Made by a program: the position numbers and the translations under genes | Notes under the pieces: generated by a model | What the model was told of the DNA's origin: nothing | Database searches by the model: none | What the model saw: the letters and a program-made list of their open reading frames with translations, nothing else | Shown here: piece after piece, positions 11,983 to 22,789 of the stretch | Position numbering within the stretch: the stretch's first letter is position 1 | How the letters are laid out: each line of letters begins with the position of its first letter | Source of the DNA: Chimonanthus salicifolius | Lineage: Eukaryota > Streptophyta > Magnoliopsida > Laurales > Calycanthaceae | Reading direction: 5' to 3' | Assembly (NCBI GenBank): GCA_013350335.1 | Contig: CM023534.1 | Location: 22,587,302-22,651,301, forward strand | DNA: 64,000 nucleotides

Positions 11983-12133
11983 AAAATCAAAAGAAAGAGA
12001 AAAGAGAAGAAAGAGGGGAAGATGGAGACGGGAGGGAAGAAAAAAAACACAACAGGAGCTGTTTGGTCAAGAAAAGAGAACGACTGTGTGATTTTAGGGT
12101 TACAGAGTGATAATAACTTTTATAGTTATAAAA

Positions 12134-12313
12134 AAGGGTCGGGTTTTTTCGGGTCAGGTTTTTTCAGGTCGGGTCTTAAATTCCTCAATCCAACCCGACC
12201 CGAGTTTACAATTTTTAGAACCCAGCCCACACTATTTTCGGGTCGGGTCGGGCCAAAACCCAGCCCAATTTTAGCTCGGATTTCGAAGAATTATTTCATC
12301 TAGATGCACTGAG
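12134..12313. repeat. Fragment of the GGGTCGGG hAT-like repeat family
   Basis: Repeated GGGTCGGG and its complement occur to about 12271. A 43-bp stretch (12272-12313) follows that is closely similar to 3221-3253, which also lies beside a fragment of this family. No clean termini remain. Confidence 0.45.
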
Positions 12314-12916
12314 ATGATGGATCATATGATGCCCCCATCAAAAGAGCCACACAACCAATCATGATACACAAATGGATTGCAAAATTACAGATTGACGACC
12401 AAGTCTCGTAATCAAACAAGTTTTTTAGAAATTAAATTACGCTTAGTAGAAATTAGATTAAGGTCTCTTTAATTAAATTAATTGGAATGCGGAAACGAAT
12501 TATAGAAATTAAATATGAAAATCGAAATTAAATTCTTAATCTGAAATCCATTAAGACAATTAATTTAAGTAACCCGTAGACACTTGGTTTTTTGATCTTC
12601 AGCCTTGGCTTAAGAAGCCTTAACTCCACATAGTTCTTGAAATAATTCTCCAATATATTGAATGTGTAAAATTCCCATGGAGTATAGAGTATTTATAATA
12701 AAAATTATGTGAAAAGACCATAATACCCTTACTATGGTCGACCATACCATAAAGGTGTTCTTGGTGATTATTTCCTCTCTAAGCTCTATAAAATCAACCA
12801 AGAATCACTTGTTTCGTGTGGGAGTGATCTTTGTCTACAAATACTGACCAATAGAAACACATTATCTTGTCACCACATCAAGATGGATGGCTCAAATTTA
12901 TTCTAAAAAATACAAA
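12314..12916. other. No recognised feature
   Basis: AT-rich sequence; I see no gene, terminal repeat or RNA here. Confidence 0.45.
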
Positions 12917-12924
12917 TAAATAAA

Positions 12925-13295
12925 GGGTATCGATCCTCGCACAAGCTTTTTGTGTAACCAGACACGGGAATTAATAGATTCTCGATTTTACCTTTCGCAT
13001 GAAGAGTAAAATCGGCTCACCAACACTATGCATGAACAGTAAATTGGCTCGCAGAAATTCGCATGAACAGTAACATCGGACCGCCAAAATTCCCATGAAC
13101 AGTAAATCGACTCACTAAAATTCACATGAACAGTAAATCGACTCGCCGAAATTCGCATGAACAGTAAATCTGCTATTCGAAATTTTACAGTTCATGCGAA
13201 ATGTTCGATTTTACTGTTCATGTGAAGGGTAAAATCGAAAATCAACTAATTCCCTTGTCTGGTTACACAAACCTCCCATGGGAGGATCATTACCC
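12925..13295. mobile_element. hAT-like MITE with internal 31-bp tandem repeats
   Basis: The left end GGGTATCGATCCTC and the right end GAGGATCATTACCC are inverted, with further inverted matches inward (TTTGTGTAACCAGACA). The flanks TAAATAAA (12917-12924 and 13296-13303) form an 8-bp TSD, though of low complexity. The inside holds about six diverged copies of a unit of about 31 bp with core CATGAACAGTAAATCG (about 12996-13175), which turn into inverted orientation near 13185-13235. It has no coding capacity. The 8-bp TSD suggests a hAT-type element; the terminus itself is not the usual CAGGG. Confidence 0.8.
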
Positions 13296-13303
13296 TAAAT
13301 AAA

Positions 13304-14984
13304 GCAAACAAAATCTTCTCCAAAGAAGTCTCATGCGCCCATGTAGAGAGATAACCCCTGTAAGATGCGTGTGTACACTTCCAAACATAGGGATTTGTCC
13401 CAACTGTTGTTGTCTCCATAGGATTGGCGCCACCTCCTCGCGCTCATCTCTTCACACTTATTCCATACTGGTGTTGTTGCATGTGGTCTACACACTTGGC
13501 TCTTGGAGAGAAATTGTAGTGGCATGGGCAAAATTGGGCTTTATGAATAGATTTGGCTTGGGTCTGGTTTGTTTAGGAATGGATTTGGCTTGGGTTTTAA
13601 AGGTTAAGCCGGGTCTCACAGAGTTATTGGGCCCTGACTGATAAAATGGATGAGTTTATTAGACGAAGGCCAATGGTGGTTAGCTCGTTCAAAATGGTCC
13701 CAAAAAGTCAATGCAATCTCCTCCACATGATCCAGGTCCATAGAAGAGTCTAAGTGTGAGTCATTAGGTCTGATGCCCTCATCATTTTTTCTTTTTTTTT
13801 TAATCGAAATAAAAAATCCTAAATCCTTTTTCTTCTCCTTCCGAATCACAACTCAACATCTTAAGGCATTTTTCTCTAATTTGCTACTACTATCCATCCT
13901 GAAATAGGGTACTGATAGTGATCGGTCTATCGCAGCGTGTGTTGCCCCTCTGACCTTATGTTCTTGAAATTTCAAAATTTTGAGGTATGTTTTTTAAATA
14001 TTTAATCATTTATTTTAAGAAATTATTTATTATGAATTGATTTATTATAAATTGGACATTTGTATTGTTGTCGTTATTTTAGAATGTGTTTGATAGGTTC
14101 ATGAATGATATTAAGATTTTTATTTTATTATATATTTATTATTTTTAAATATTTATAACTTCTTAGAGATTTTTCTGCTAATTTTCTGATAAAAATAAAA
14201 GAATTTGAAATATCTCAATATTAACGATAGTCATTAATATCCCGAGAATTGTATTTGTAATATCCGTTGGCAGTAAAGGGGACCAACAAACAAAGATGTG
14301 TAGTCAATAGCTATGATAAAGGAAATGAGAGAGTTGTTCTAGGTAACGATCATCATGTTTAAAAAAAAAAAGATGAGTAGAGTTGTTCTCGGGATGTTAT
14401 TGGCTACAGTAATATGGGATACTTTCAAATTTTGGACTTTTCACCATCGATATTATATAAAAAAAAATCTTGTGGAAAATATAATTTTAAAAATAATATA
14501 AATACATAATAATAAATACAAAAATAAAAATAGCGGCTAAAATTGAAATAACTATTAATAAATTTGTGTTTAAAGTGCGGATATCCTATAAAAATAATCT
14601 ATTTTAGTAATTATCTAACAAAATAAAATATAATTTATCCCATAGTACATTAGTTCATTGCTAAATATTATTATTAAAGTCATAAAAAGTTAAACCAACT
14701 ACTGATATTTATAATTTAAAAAGTTATTAAAACACCGTTAATCTCATTATATGATTATTTTTTGAGAAATTATTGTGATAAACCATATTTTGGTGACCAT
14801 AATGGGAAAATTGTTAAAATCCTAATATCAATTGGAAATGGTATTTTCTTAATATTTTTATGACAAAATGAAAATGAAATATCATCGATATTTGTGACAC
14901 TCTGAGCTGATTTGTAGATGATGGAGAAGAAAAGTGAATAAAAAAAAGAGATATGTAGAGATGGGTTTCATTGAAACTTGGGAT
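13304..14984. other. Intergenic, no recognised feature
   Basis: Bases 13304-13650 are of mixed composition with GGCTTGGG repeats (13550-13600). From about 13980 the sequence is very AT-rich. No gene, TIR or TSD was found. Confidence 0.5.
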
Positions 14985-15198
14985 GAGTTTTGACCCGACC
15001 CGTGAGACCTGATCCGATTTTTTGGGTGGGTTATATGATTTTGAAACTCAGGACAGGTCGAATTAAATGAAAAAGTCTGCATAAAATTCGAGGTGAGTTA
15101 GGTTTAAAATTTTAAACTTCAATCTGACCCAACCCAATAAGACTTGACTCGACTCGATAGAACCCAACCTGACCCAATTTCCATAACTTATGATAAAA
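14985..15198. repeat. Fragment of the GGGTCGGG family, cut by MULE copy 1
   Basis: It holds CCGACCCGTGAGACC-type sequence, GAAACTCAGGACAGG and ACCTGACCCAATT. It stops at the MULE TSD. A similar stretch appears right of the MULE (22058-22173); whether both belong to one interrupted element is not clear. Confidence 0.4.
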
Positions 15199-15206
15199 TG
15201 TAGAAA

Positions 15207-15612
15207 GGCGCGACTTATTGACACCCGGATTTTCTGCGTGTACACACCCGATTTCAGATTTTCGGGTCAAATTACCATTATACCCCTACATTTTTACTCA
15301 TCCGAACGAACTGCCAGTTCATTTCGGCATTTGTTCGGATGAATGATTCATTCGAATGAATGCTGAAGTGTAAATTTAGTTCATTAAAAATAAATGGGCA
15401 CAACAGTGTTCATTCGTTCGAATGAACGGGTTGGTTCATTCGAACGAATGTATTAGAGAGTAATGGAAAATTACAGTCGTTCTCTCGAATATCATTCGTT
15501 TGAATGAATCGACCCATTCATTTGAACAAATGACATTAGAACGAATGAACATATATGTCAATTCGTTAGAATCAACGGGTTAGTTCATCCGAACGAATGA
15601 GAACGTATATAA
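15207..15612 (+). repeat. MULE copy 1 left terminal inverted repeat
   Basis: It aligns along its length with the complement of 21186-21629. It contains many variants of CATTCGTTCGAATGAACG, from about 15300 inward. Confidence 0.9.
15606..15612 (+). promoter_or_regulatory. TATA box at the inner edge of the left TIR (transposase side)
   Basis: TATATAA lies where the inverted repeat ends and the transposase leader begins. The same spot is occupied by a TATA motif in all four TIRs of the two copies, so it is the likely core promoter. Confidence 0.6.
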
Positions 15613-15654
15613 GTGATCCTCCACGAAATTCCACTCGTTTCATTCCATTCAAAA

Positions 15655-15980
15655 CCCTAAACTGTCGTTTCCCTCTCCCTCTCCTTTCTCCCTTGAACCC
15701 CTTTCTCAATCCCTGCTCCCTTAAAGCCCATTTTCAACCCCCTCTTCAATCCCATAACCTTAAACGTCATTTGCAACCACGTTTTTCAAAAACTTCTCCC
15801 TACAACCTCATTTTCAACCCCATTTACAACCCCCTTTTCAATCCCAAACCCTTGAACCCATTTCAATCCCAAAATCTTAAACCCCATTTTGAACCACCTT
15901 TTTCAAAGACCCCATTTTCAACCCCTTTTCAATCCCAAACCATTAAACCTTTCTTTAAACACACTCTCTCAATCTCTTTT
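15655..15980 (+). repeat. C/T/A-rich leader with imperfect short repeats
   Basis: The transposase leader is made of irregular repeats such as CCCCATTTTCAACCCC and CAATCCCAAACCCTT, with almost no G. Copy 2 has the same kind of leader at 52796-53125. It is probably transcribed 5' UTR. Confidence 0.65.
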
Positions 15981-16116
15981 CTCGGTTCAAAGTTGTCTCT
16001 CTCAAGTTAATGTCTGGATCTCTTATATCGAATCGGAGGTAACTCTCTCCTATCTCATTTTTTCTAGAAATCATTATTATTAGTGTTTTAGAGGTAGTTT
16101 TTAATCCTCAAGTGGC

Positions 16117-18328
16117 ATGGAGTTTGTTGAAGGATGTTTTTCAAGTCGTGATGACCTTATAAATTATGTTAAGAATATCGCTTTTGAACAATGATTTGTA
16201 TATATGATAAAGAGGTCATGTAATAAGGAAACGAAATTAGTCATTAGCTGCGATAGAGGAGGTAAATATAGCAGTACGGTTAGCTTATAAGATGATGAGA
16301 GAAAAAAGAAAACATACTCTCGCTAATGCAATTGTCCTTTTAAAGTGAAAGGAACACAGATTGTTGATGGGTCATGGAAGTTGACCATAAAGAATTTGGA
16401 GTACAATCATGATATATCGAATTTGTTATTAGGTCATTCAAGTACAAGATGTTTTTCACTTGCTGAGAAAATGATGATCATTGAAATGAAGAGTAGCAAT
16501 ATACCACCACGTTAAATTTTGACGACCCTTCTTCACTTCGGAAAGAGCAACTAAGGGGTCGAACTACAATTGAAGCTCTGATAGAAGATCTTCAGGAAGG
16601 TGGTTACCAACATTTTCTTGACTATGACAGTGATGGTCATCTCTCCCATCTATTTTTTGCACAACCAAAGTCAATTTTACTTATCAAACACTATCATAAT
16701 GTCTTTCTGATGGATTGCACGTACAAAACCAACCAATATCATATGCCTTTGCTTTATATAGTTGGTGTGACAAGTTTCAATAAGAATTTCTACTAATGCT
16801 TTGCATTTCTAATAAATGAGAAATTTGAAGATTATGTATGGGCATTACAGATGTTTAAAAATTTCTTAGGAATGCAGCATGATCGACAAGTTCTTTTGAC
16901 TGATAGGGAATTGGCGTTAAAGAATGCCATTGATTTCGAGTACCCTAATGCTGTACATATTTTGTATTCTTAGCACATCAACAAGAATATTGTCGCTCGT
17001 TGTAAACCTTTGTTTAAGAAAGTTGAAGGCTGGAATGCATTTTTTATCGAATGTAATGACCTGATTGAGTCCCCAACGGAAGAAGCATTCAATACAGCGT
17101 TTGAGGCATTCAAACAAAATGTCAGAGATGATTCGCAGGCAGTGAACTACTTAACAAGGACATCGATCATACATAGAAAAGAATTCGTCAAATCATGAAT
17201 CGACTGGTGTTTATATTTTAAGAATCGAGCTACTTCAGGGGTTGAGGATGCACATTCTCTTTTGAAAAGTTATATAGTTAAATCTATTGGTGACTTAGAT
17301 GTTGTCCAAAAAAATAGTCTATGTCATTGAAAATCAATTTGAAGAGTTCAAGATTCAACTTGAGGATGAAAATATTCAGTTTGCTTATACTGTGTCTATT
17401 CCTTTCTTTGATGAATTAAACGGCAAAGTTTCTTATTTCGCAATAAATGAGGTTTACAACCAATATGTTATGCTTATGAACCGATCATTTTCACCCATTT
17501 GTAAGGAAGAGTTTACAACTTTAATAGACCTACCGTGTGCGCACAAAATGCAATGGATGGACAATTTATATTTAGATGATATACACCCACAATGGAGAAT
17601 CGACATGATCTCATTGGACGACTTGAATATTGAAAGAAAAAGGCCTGAGGATGTATTAGATGTACACTTTGAAGGTATTAAGAACAAATATGGACATTTG
17701 TCTTCGTATGATTAAGAGGTGCTCCTAAATTATCTTCAAAATCTTGCCATCCATGATAAGCCAATCAGTCACCCTATTATGCAATATTCTAGTGGACGTC
17801 ATAGAGGTTCAAGGAATTCATCATAGGGCCAAACATCTATACGTCGAGATGCTTCTACATTTGAGATTGTAGAGAATCAACTGAATGGAAGAAGATGTAA
17901 AGTTTGCAAAAATACTGGTCATAATTCTAGGACTTGTCCGAATAGAATTATTACACAAGCATCTTTGAATGTAGATTTAAATGTTGCTCCTAATGTAGAT
18001 GATTTCTATGAATCACAAACAACGAGTTTGTCTCAACTTGACCAAGTAAGTGCATATTCATATCTTTTCTATAGTCATAATAAGGTAATAAAGACCAACA
18101 GTTCAATGTTTTTTCACAGGATGGTAGATCTTACAACTTTGGTGATGATTCGATATATAACTCTTTTGTCATGACCCAAGTAAGTTCTTTCCTTAATTGA
18201 TATAGATATATATTGACCAATTGACATATAACTCTTCCATATGTTCTAATGTAATTTTTTTAAATGTTATGTAGTGGTCTGGTGATCTTAGAGATAATGA
18301 CGATTTCCAAGATTGGTGGAATCAATGA
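16117..18328 (+). pseudogene. MULE transposase, FAR1-related (copy 1, inactivated)
   Basis: It would bind the TIRs and cut and join the element DNA. The reading starts at ATG 16117 (MEFVEGCFSSRDDLINYVKN). A zinc-binding DNA-binding region follows (about 16325-16420: CNCPFKVKG, W-L-T-I-K, HNHD-like). The DDE core follows: Asp in FLMDCTYKTNQYH (16714-16716), Asp in LTDRELALKN (about 16900), and the catalytic Glu in TSGVEDAHSLLKSY (17244-17246). A SWIM-like LPCAHKMQWM (about 17530) and a CX2CX4HX4C knuckle (CKVCKNTGHNSRTC, about 17900) come next. Two introns with GT-AG borders (18046-18119 and 18180-18274) keep the frame into an end reading WSGDLRDNDDFQDWWNQ and stop at 18328. Many stops and frameshifts, including a deletion near 16530, make it inactive. 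Longest intact part: 17299-17715. Confidence 0.88.
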
Positions 18329-18989
18329 AGTGAAGATAGGAGTGGAAATGTATTCATTTTAAGTGGAAAATATATTGATTTCAGTATAAATATACTCTGT
18401 TGAAGATAAGAGTGGAAATGTATTGATTTCAGTATATAAATGTACTTTGTTTTGATTTTTGATGAAAATGTATCCATATGATCAATGTTCTCTCTTGTAT
18501 GAAAATGTATCCATATGATTTTAAGAATGCTCTTGAACGGCTTCCGATTGAAGTAGATTTATTCTGATATTTAAGTTAAGAATGCTCTTGAACGGCCTCC
18601 GGTTGGAGAATCTATCATAGCAGGGTAAAGCACTCGTTGAGAGTCCATTATAGATATAGTTTTGTTATAAGAATGGTAGACTTCTAAAAAATCTATATTT
18701 TTGTTTTAAATAAACAGCATTAATGGAACCATTTCATTTAATAAACGAATTTGAATTTGTCAGTTTGAATGTGATTATGGAAAGTATGAAAATCAAATAA
18801 ATGGGACCATATTATGCTTTAAATAGCTACAAAATATGAAATTTAAAACAACACTTGTTCAAGATAATATGTTTAAAGTAAAGACCTAATTCACCGTGAA
18901 AATCTGATATATAATAGAATATGTTCATTCAAAAAATGAAATTTACAACATCTCTTTTACATGTCAATAAAAAAAAAATCAAAATTACA
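18329..18989. other. Spacer between the convergent MULE genes (copy 1)
   Basis: Short direct repeats resembling GAAAATGTATCCATATGAT (18360-18520) and a duplicated AAGAATGCTCTTGAACGGC (about 18522 and 18577) lie here. The stretch probably holds the 3' UTRs of both genes. Confidence 0.5.
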
Positions 18990-20872
18990 TCAAATAGAAG
19001 AGCTATCCGGAGCAGATGTAGAAGGTGCAGAAGCAGGTACGGAGGCAGGTGCAGAAACAGGAGGTGCAGAAGGTGCAGAAGGTACAGTCGCATGAGGTGC
19101 AGCAGGTGCATCAACTGGTGCATACAGTCGGAGGAGTGGAGGTAGGTGTAGAAACAAGTGAAGCAGGTGCATCAACTGGAGGTATAGATGCAACAAACTG
19201 AGGTGGCTCCAATGGAATAAGTGCAGTCGAATGAGAACGGGGGCGAGAAACTGCTATAACTCGAGTCGGAACAGAACGGGGGCCAATAGCTGCGAGTCAG
19301 AATAGAACGGTGGCCAGTAGCTGCTATTAATCTAGTCGGCCGAGCAAGGGGACCTAAAGCTGCTACAACTCCTGTCGGACGAACACGGGGGCCAGAAGCT
19401 GCTGCTAATATAGTCGGCCTAGCAGGGGGCCTGAAGCTGTTGTTAATCCAGTCGGAAAAGTAGGGGACTTGAAGCTGATGTTAATCCAGTCAAAAGAGCA
19501 GGGGGACCAGAAGCTACTAATCCACTCGACCGAATAGGGGGACCTGAAGCTGCTAATCCAGTCGGACGAGCAGGGGTGCATAAAGGTGCTCCAAATTGAC
19601 TAAGACGAGCAGGGGTGCCAGATGTCTCTCCTGAAGCTGAAGTTGTTAATCCAAATGGACGAACAGGGGGAAAAGTTGCTCCTGCTGCTTCTTTAGATAC
19701 CCTTGCTTGTAAACTACCATGTGCTTATGCTCCTACTGCTGCTCTTATCCCCCGATCTTGTGCTAAAAGCACTGCCAACCTCAAACTATCTAAAATCTGA
19801 TTCTGCAAAACATTCAACCTTGCAGTACACTGAAATATCTTTGATCCATCTTCTCCTCCAAAGTGGAAATGCTATCAAGAATCTGCTGCATGTTGATTGC
19901 AGTAGACCTTTCTTGAGGAGGAGTCCCTGCCTCGCGTGGCTCGCGTGCCTCACGCCCCTCAGATGGTTCAGGTAAACTGTGAACCTCAACTTGAGGTGCC
20001 TCGACAACTTTGGGGGAGCTATTTCTTACTAACTATGTCGAGGTGGAATCCCATCCTCATCAAAGTTGAATGATTAAAATAATCATATCGGTCTGTACAT
20101 ACTTTATCATTGGGGGGAAGAGGGATTCTGCATTCTTCAAAGAATGAAGAAAGAAAAAGACCGTAGGGAAAACTACATCTTCTGGTCTTACGGCAAGCGC
20201 GCATATGATTTATGATGATATGGGAGAGGGAGATTTGTTTCCCATTCATGATGCACCAAATAAGAAAGACATCGAACCAGGTCACACTAGTATACCCTTT
20301 TCTAGGAAAAAGACAGTGAACAATTATGTAATGGATGATTTGTGCTTCTAATATTAGGTTCTTCAGAGGATGGGTCTTCTTTTCTGTAATATCTATCCTC
20401 CCACACATTTTGTTGAGGGCTACCAAAACATCAAACCCCTCAACAACAGTAAGCCATACACTTGTCTCATACTTAAAAATGGCATCTTTGGGAAAATTAA
20501 ATTTGTGGTCCAACCTTTCCCGTGAAAGAACAATTTCATGGCCTCGGATGATTTTTTAATGGACTCATCATCAAATCTTTCTATATTGGCATAAAATTCT
20601 CTAACTAAACTAGGATACATATCCTGTTTCAATGCCAAAAATGATCCCCAACCCATTTTTTCAAAATAAGATTGAATTTTCAATCCAAATGGTGTGAAAA
20701 ATGAAATGTCCATGATTTTACCAAATATATACGATCGTGTGGAGAAATCCTCTCTGTACAGGGTCGCGGCTTCCGAAGATATGAAATGGTTGGGGTCGAA
20801 TGTCGTGTCCTTCCTTTGTTTCCTCCCTCCCTTTGTTGCGGTTGATTTCATTTTCAAAGATGAAGATGCCAT
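18990..20872 (-). pseudogene. 'Putative plant transposon protein' (Transposase_32-type) with Ala/Pro-rich tail, copy 1
   Basis: The ATG is at 20872-20870. The N-terminus is short and basic (MASSSLKMKSTATKGGRKQR). The domain typical of the family follows: FDPNHFISSEAATLYREDF, a Phe/Gly-rich stretch, MYPSLVREFYANIERFDDES (about 20600), HGKGWTTNLIFPKMP, then after a frame change VTWFDVFLIWCIMNGKQISLSHIIINHM and CSFPYGLFLSSFFEE (about 20160-20260). The C-terminal part down to 18990 is an Ala/Pro/Ser-rich repeat tail ending SAPDSSSI. It is broken by frameshifts near 20440-20510 and stops in the tail. Family function is unknown; it has no DDE motif. It would be driven from the right TIR. Copy 2 has the same gene in the same place. 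Confidence 0.72.
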
Positions 20873-21185
20873 TTAAACCAACTATTTTTGGAAAGAGAGG
20901 AAGAAAGAGGGAGAGAGATTGGTTCGAATGAATGGGGAGAGGTTCAAATGAATGGAGAGAGGTTCGAATGAATGGGGAGAAGGGGATTACCGAACGATTG
21001 GGAGAGGGAGAGGGAGCTATGAATGAGGGAGAGGAGAGCTGGCAATGAGGGAGACGGAGCCGGAGAGGGAGTGGGATAGGGACAGGGAGAGCTTCGAACT
21101 AGGTTTGGAGAATCAGGGAGAGCTTCGACGGAGGAGAGGGTTAGGGTTTCATCGATCGATCGACCGATCAATCGAATGACTGTTT

Positions 21186-21192
21186 TTATATA
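21186..21192 (-). promoter_or_regulatory. TATA box at the inner edge of the right TIR (accessory gene side)
   Basis: The minus strand reads TATATAA here, about 310 bp upstream of the accessory gene's ATG, mirroring the TATA box of the left TIR. Confidence 0.55.
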
Positions 21193-21629
21193 AGTTCTCA
21201 TTCCTTCGAATGAACTAAGTTGTTCATGCGAACGAATGAAAGTATATATGTCATTCGTTAGAATGAACGGGCTTATTCATTCGAACGAATGAACATATAT
21301 ATGTCATTCATTTGAATAAATGGGTTGATTCATTCGAACGAATGACATTCGAGAGAACGACTATCATTTTCCATTGCTCTCTGATGCATTCATTCGAATG
21401 AACCAACCCGTTCATTCGAACGAATGAACATTGTTCTGCCCATTCGTTCGAATGAACTAAAGTTATACTTCGGCATTCGTTCGAATGAATCACTCATCCA
21501 AACGAATGCCGAAATGAAATGGCAGTTCGTTTGGATGAGTAAAAATGCGGGGGTATAATGATAATTTGACTCGAAAGTCCTAAATCGGGTGTGTAAAGGC
21601 AGAAAATTTAGGTGTCTATAAATCGCGCC
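21186..21629 (-). repeat. MULE copy 1 right terminal inverted repeat
   Basis: It is the complement of the left TIR with scattered changes. It includes the shared stretch around ACTCATCCAAACGAACTGCC and a dense set of TTCGAA palindromes. Confidence 0.9.
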
Positions 21630-21637
21630 TGTAGAAA

Positions 21638-22057
21638 ACCCTAAAACAAATGTATCAACAGTTTGAGTTCTTGCTTAGAGTGGCAAACCCTTTCTTTGGT
21701 GCTTCTTCGTTTTGTCATTCTCTCTCCCTCTTTCCGTCTTTCTCTTTCCCCTCTCTATCTCTCTCCCTCTTTCTCTTTCTCCCTCTCTCTCTCTGCCTCC
21801 GTTGGGAAACATGGAGCCTCGCCTAAGCAGTGAACAGTTTCACCTAGCCAGATCCATGGTCGTTGTCGTACGCCCCTTGCACCCCTCATATGAGCAGCAT
21901 CGTGCGTAGCGCTGTCTAAGCAGTGCATTGCCCCTTTTGCTGCCATTTGCAACACCCAGGAAACATTCGATCAGATTCAACCTTTAATAGCAGATCTAAT
22001 AGGTTCTCTCTCTTCCCCCTCCTCTTTCTCTCTGAAACAATTCAAGTTGATTCTCGG
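21638..22057. other. Non-coding, with CT-rich microsatellite
   Basis: An imperfect (CT)n tract lies at 21712-21800 and a smaller one at 22005-22035. No gene was recognised. Confidence 0.5.
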
Positions 22058-22173
22058 GCTCGACGTTGGGTCGGGATTTCCAAAATCGGGTCGGGTCAGG
22101 TTCAACCATTATTTACATGGGCTAAGGTTGGATTTATGAAAACCCGACCCGACCCACCCTAGTTTTAGCCCTA
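22058..22173. repeat. End of a GGGTCGGG-family element
   Basis: It contains TTGGGTCGGG, AAAACCCGACCCGACCC and a terminal AGTTTTAGCCCTA whose complement TAGGGCTAAAACT resembles the family terminus at 31532. The other end is not defined. Confidence 0.45.
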
Positions 22174-22775
22174 GGTTTTAAGAAAGGTGAAACAAACATT
22201 GGTATTTTTTACAAACAATTTCTTAAAAAATCTGTTAAGAAAAAATGCACTAAATTACAGGCTTACACTCAGGCTTCAGCATTTTGTTGGTCTCATGAGG
22301 TTCTTAGGCTTAGGCTTGATTGTAGCATTTAGGTCCATGTTAGGTTTCACCTTAGGCTTATGCCTTTTAGGGTTAATTGGGTGCGGGCTTAACATAGGAT
22401 ACGCCCAAGCCGAGCCGAGCCCATTCATATCTGCATTGATTAGGTTGACAAAACTAAGTCGCAAATGAGTTAGATAGATCCAAGAGTTGTACAATCAACA
22501 ACATGACATTATAAAACAATTCCAAATACTCAAATAGGAAAATACTTTTTTTCTAAAATGAGACTAAAAACCACCTAATTCAATGGTCAAAAGTTGAAAT
22601 AGTGAAATTAGTAAATGGCTTACTATTTTAACCATTTATCATTTTGACATTGCTCCAAATAATACTTCTTCAAGTTTTTGTCTTAGGTGTTAGTTGACAT
22701 CAAAGCAATATTCATGTACTATTTTGATAAAAAACTCCTACAATAAAACTTCAATTACAGTCGGACTAAATCTAA
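22174..22775. other. No recognised feature
   Basis: Short repeats such as TTAGGCTTAGG (22300-22350) occur, but no gene or element could be defined. Confidence 0.45.
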
Positions 22776-22789
22776 AATGAAGGGAAGGT

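Larger units (their letters stand above)
15207..21629. mobile_element. MULE copy 1: two convergent genes between long inverted repeats
   Basis: The element starts GGCGCGACTTATTGACACC and its complement strand starts GGCGCGATTTATAGACACC. TGTAGAAA flanks both sides (15199-15206 and 21630-21637) as an 8-bp TSD. Length is 6423 bp. Long inverted repeats (about 400-440 bp) carry TTCGAA-centred palindromes and an inner TATA box each. Inside are a broken MULE transposase gene (plus, 16117-18328) and a broken 'putative plant transposon protein' gene (minus, 18990-20872), converging on a 661-bp spacer. The layout is that of MuDR, but the second gene is not mudrB-like. Copy 2 at 52115-62579 has the same plan. 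Confidence 0.92.

Noticed and set aside
15597..16010. 137-residue open frame rich in Pro, Phe and Leu
   Set aside because: It lies in the repetitive C/T/A-rich leader of MULE copy 1; the open frame follows from low-complexity sequence without G or stop words.
18921..19196. Arg/Cys-rich plus-strand and Leu/His-rich minus-strand frames
   Set aside because: Out-of-frame readings of the GCA/GGT repeat tail of the accessory gene; the correct frame is the Ala/Pro/Ser one.
21712..21909. Open frame on CT-rich sequence
   Set aside because: A CT microsatellite reads as Ser/Leu/Pro repeats; no start context or family.
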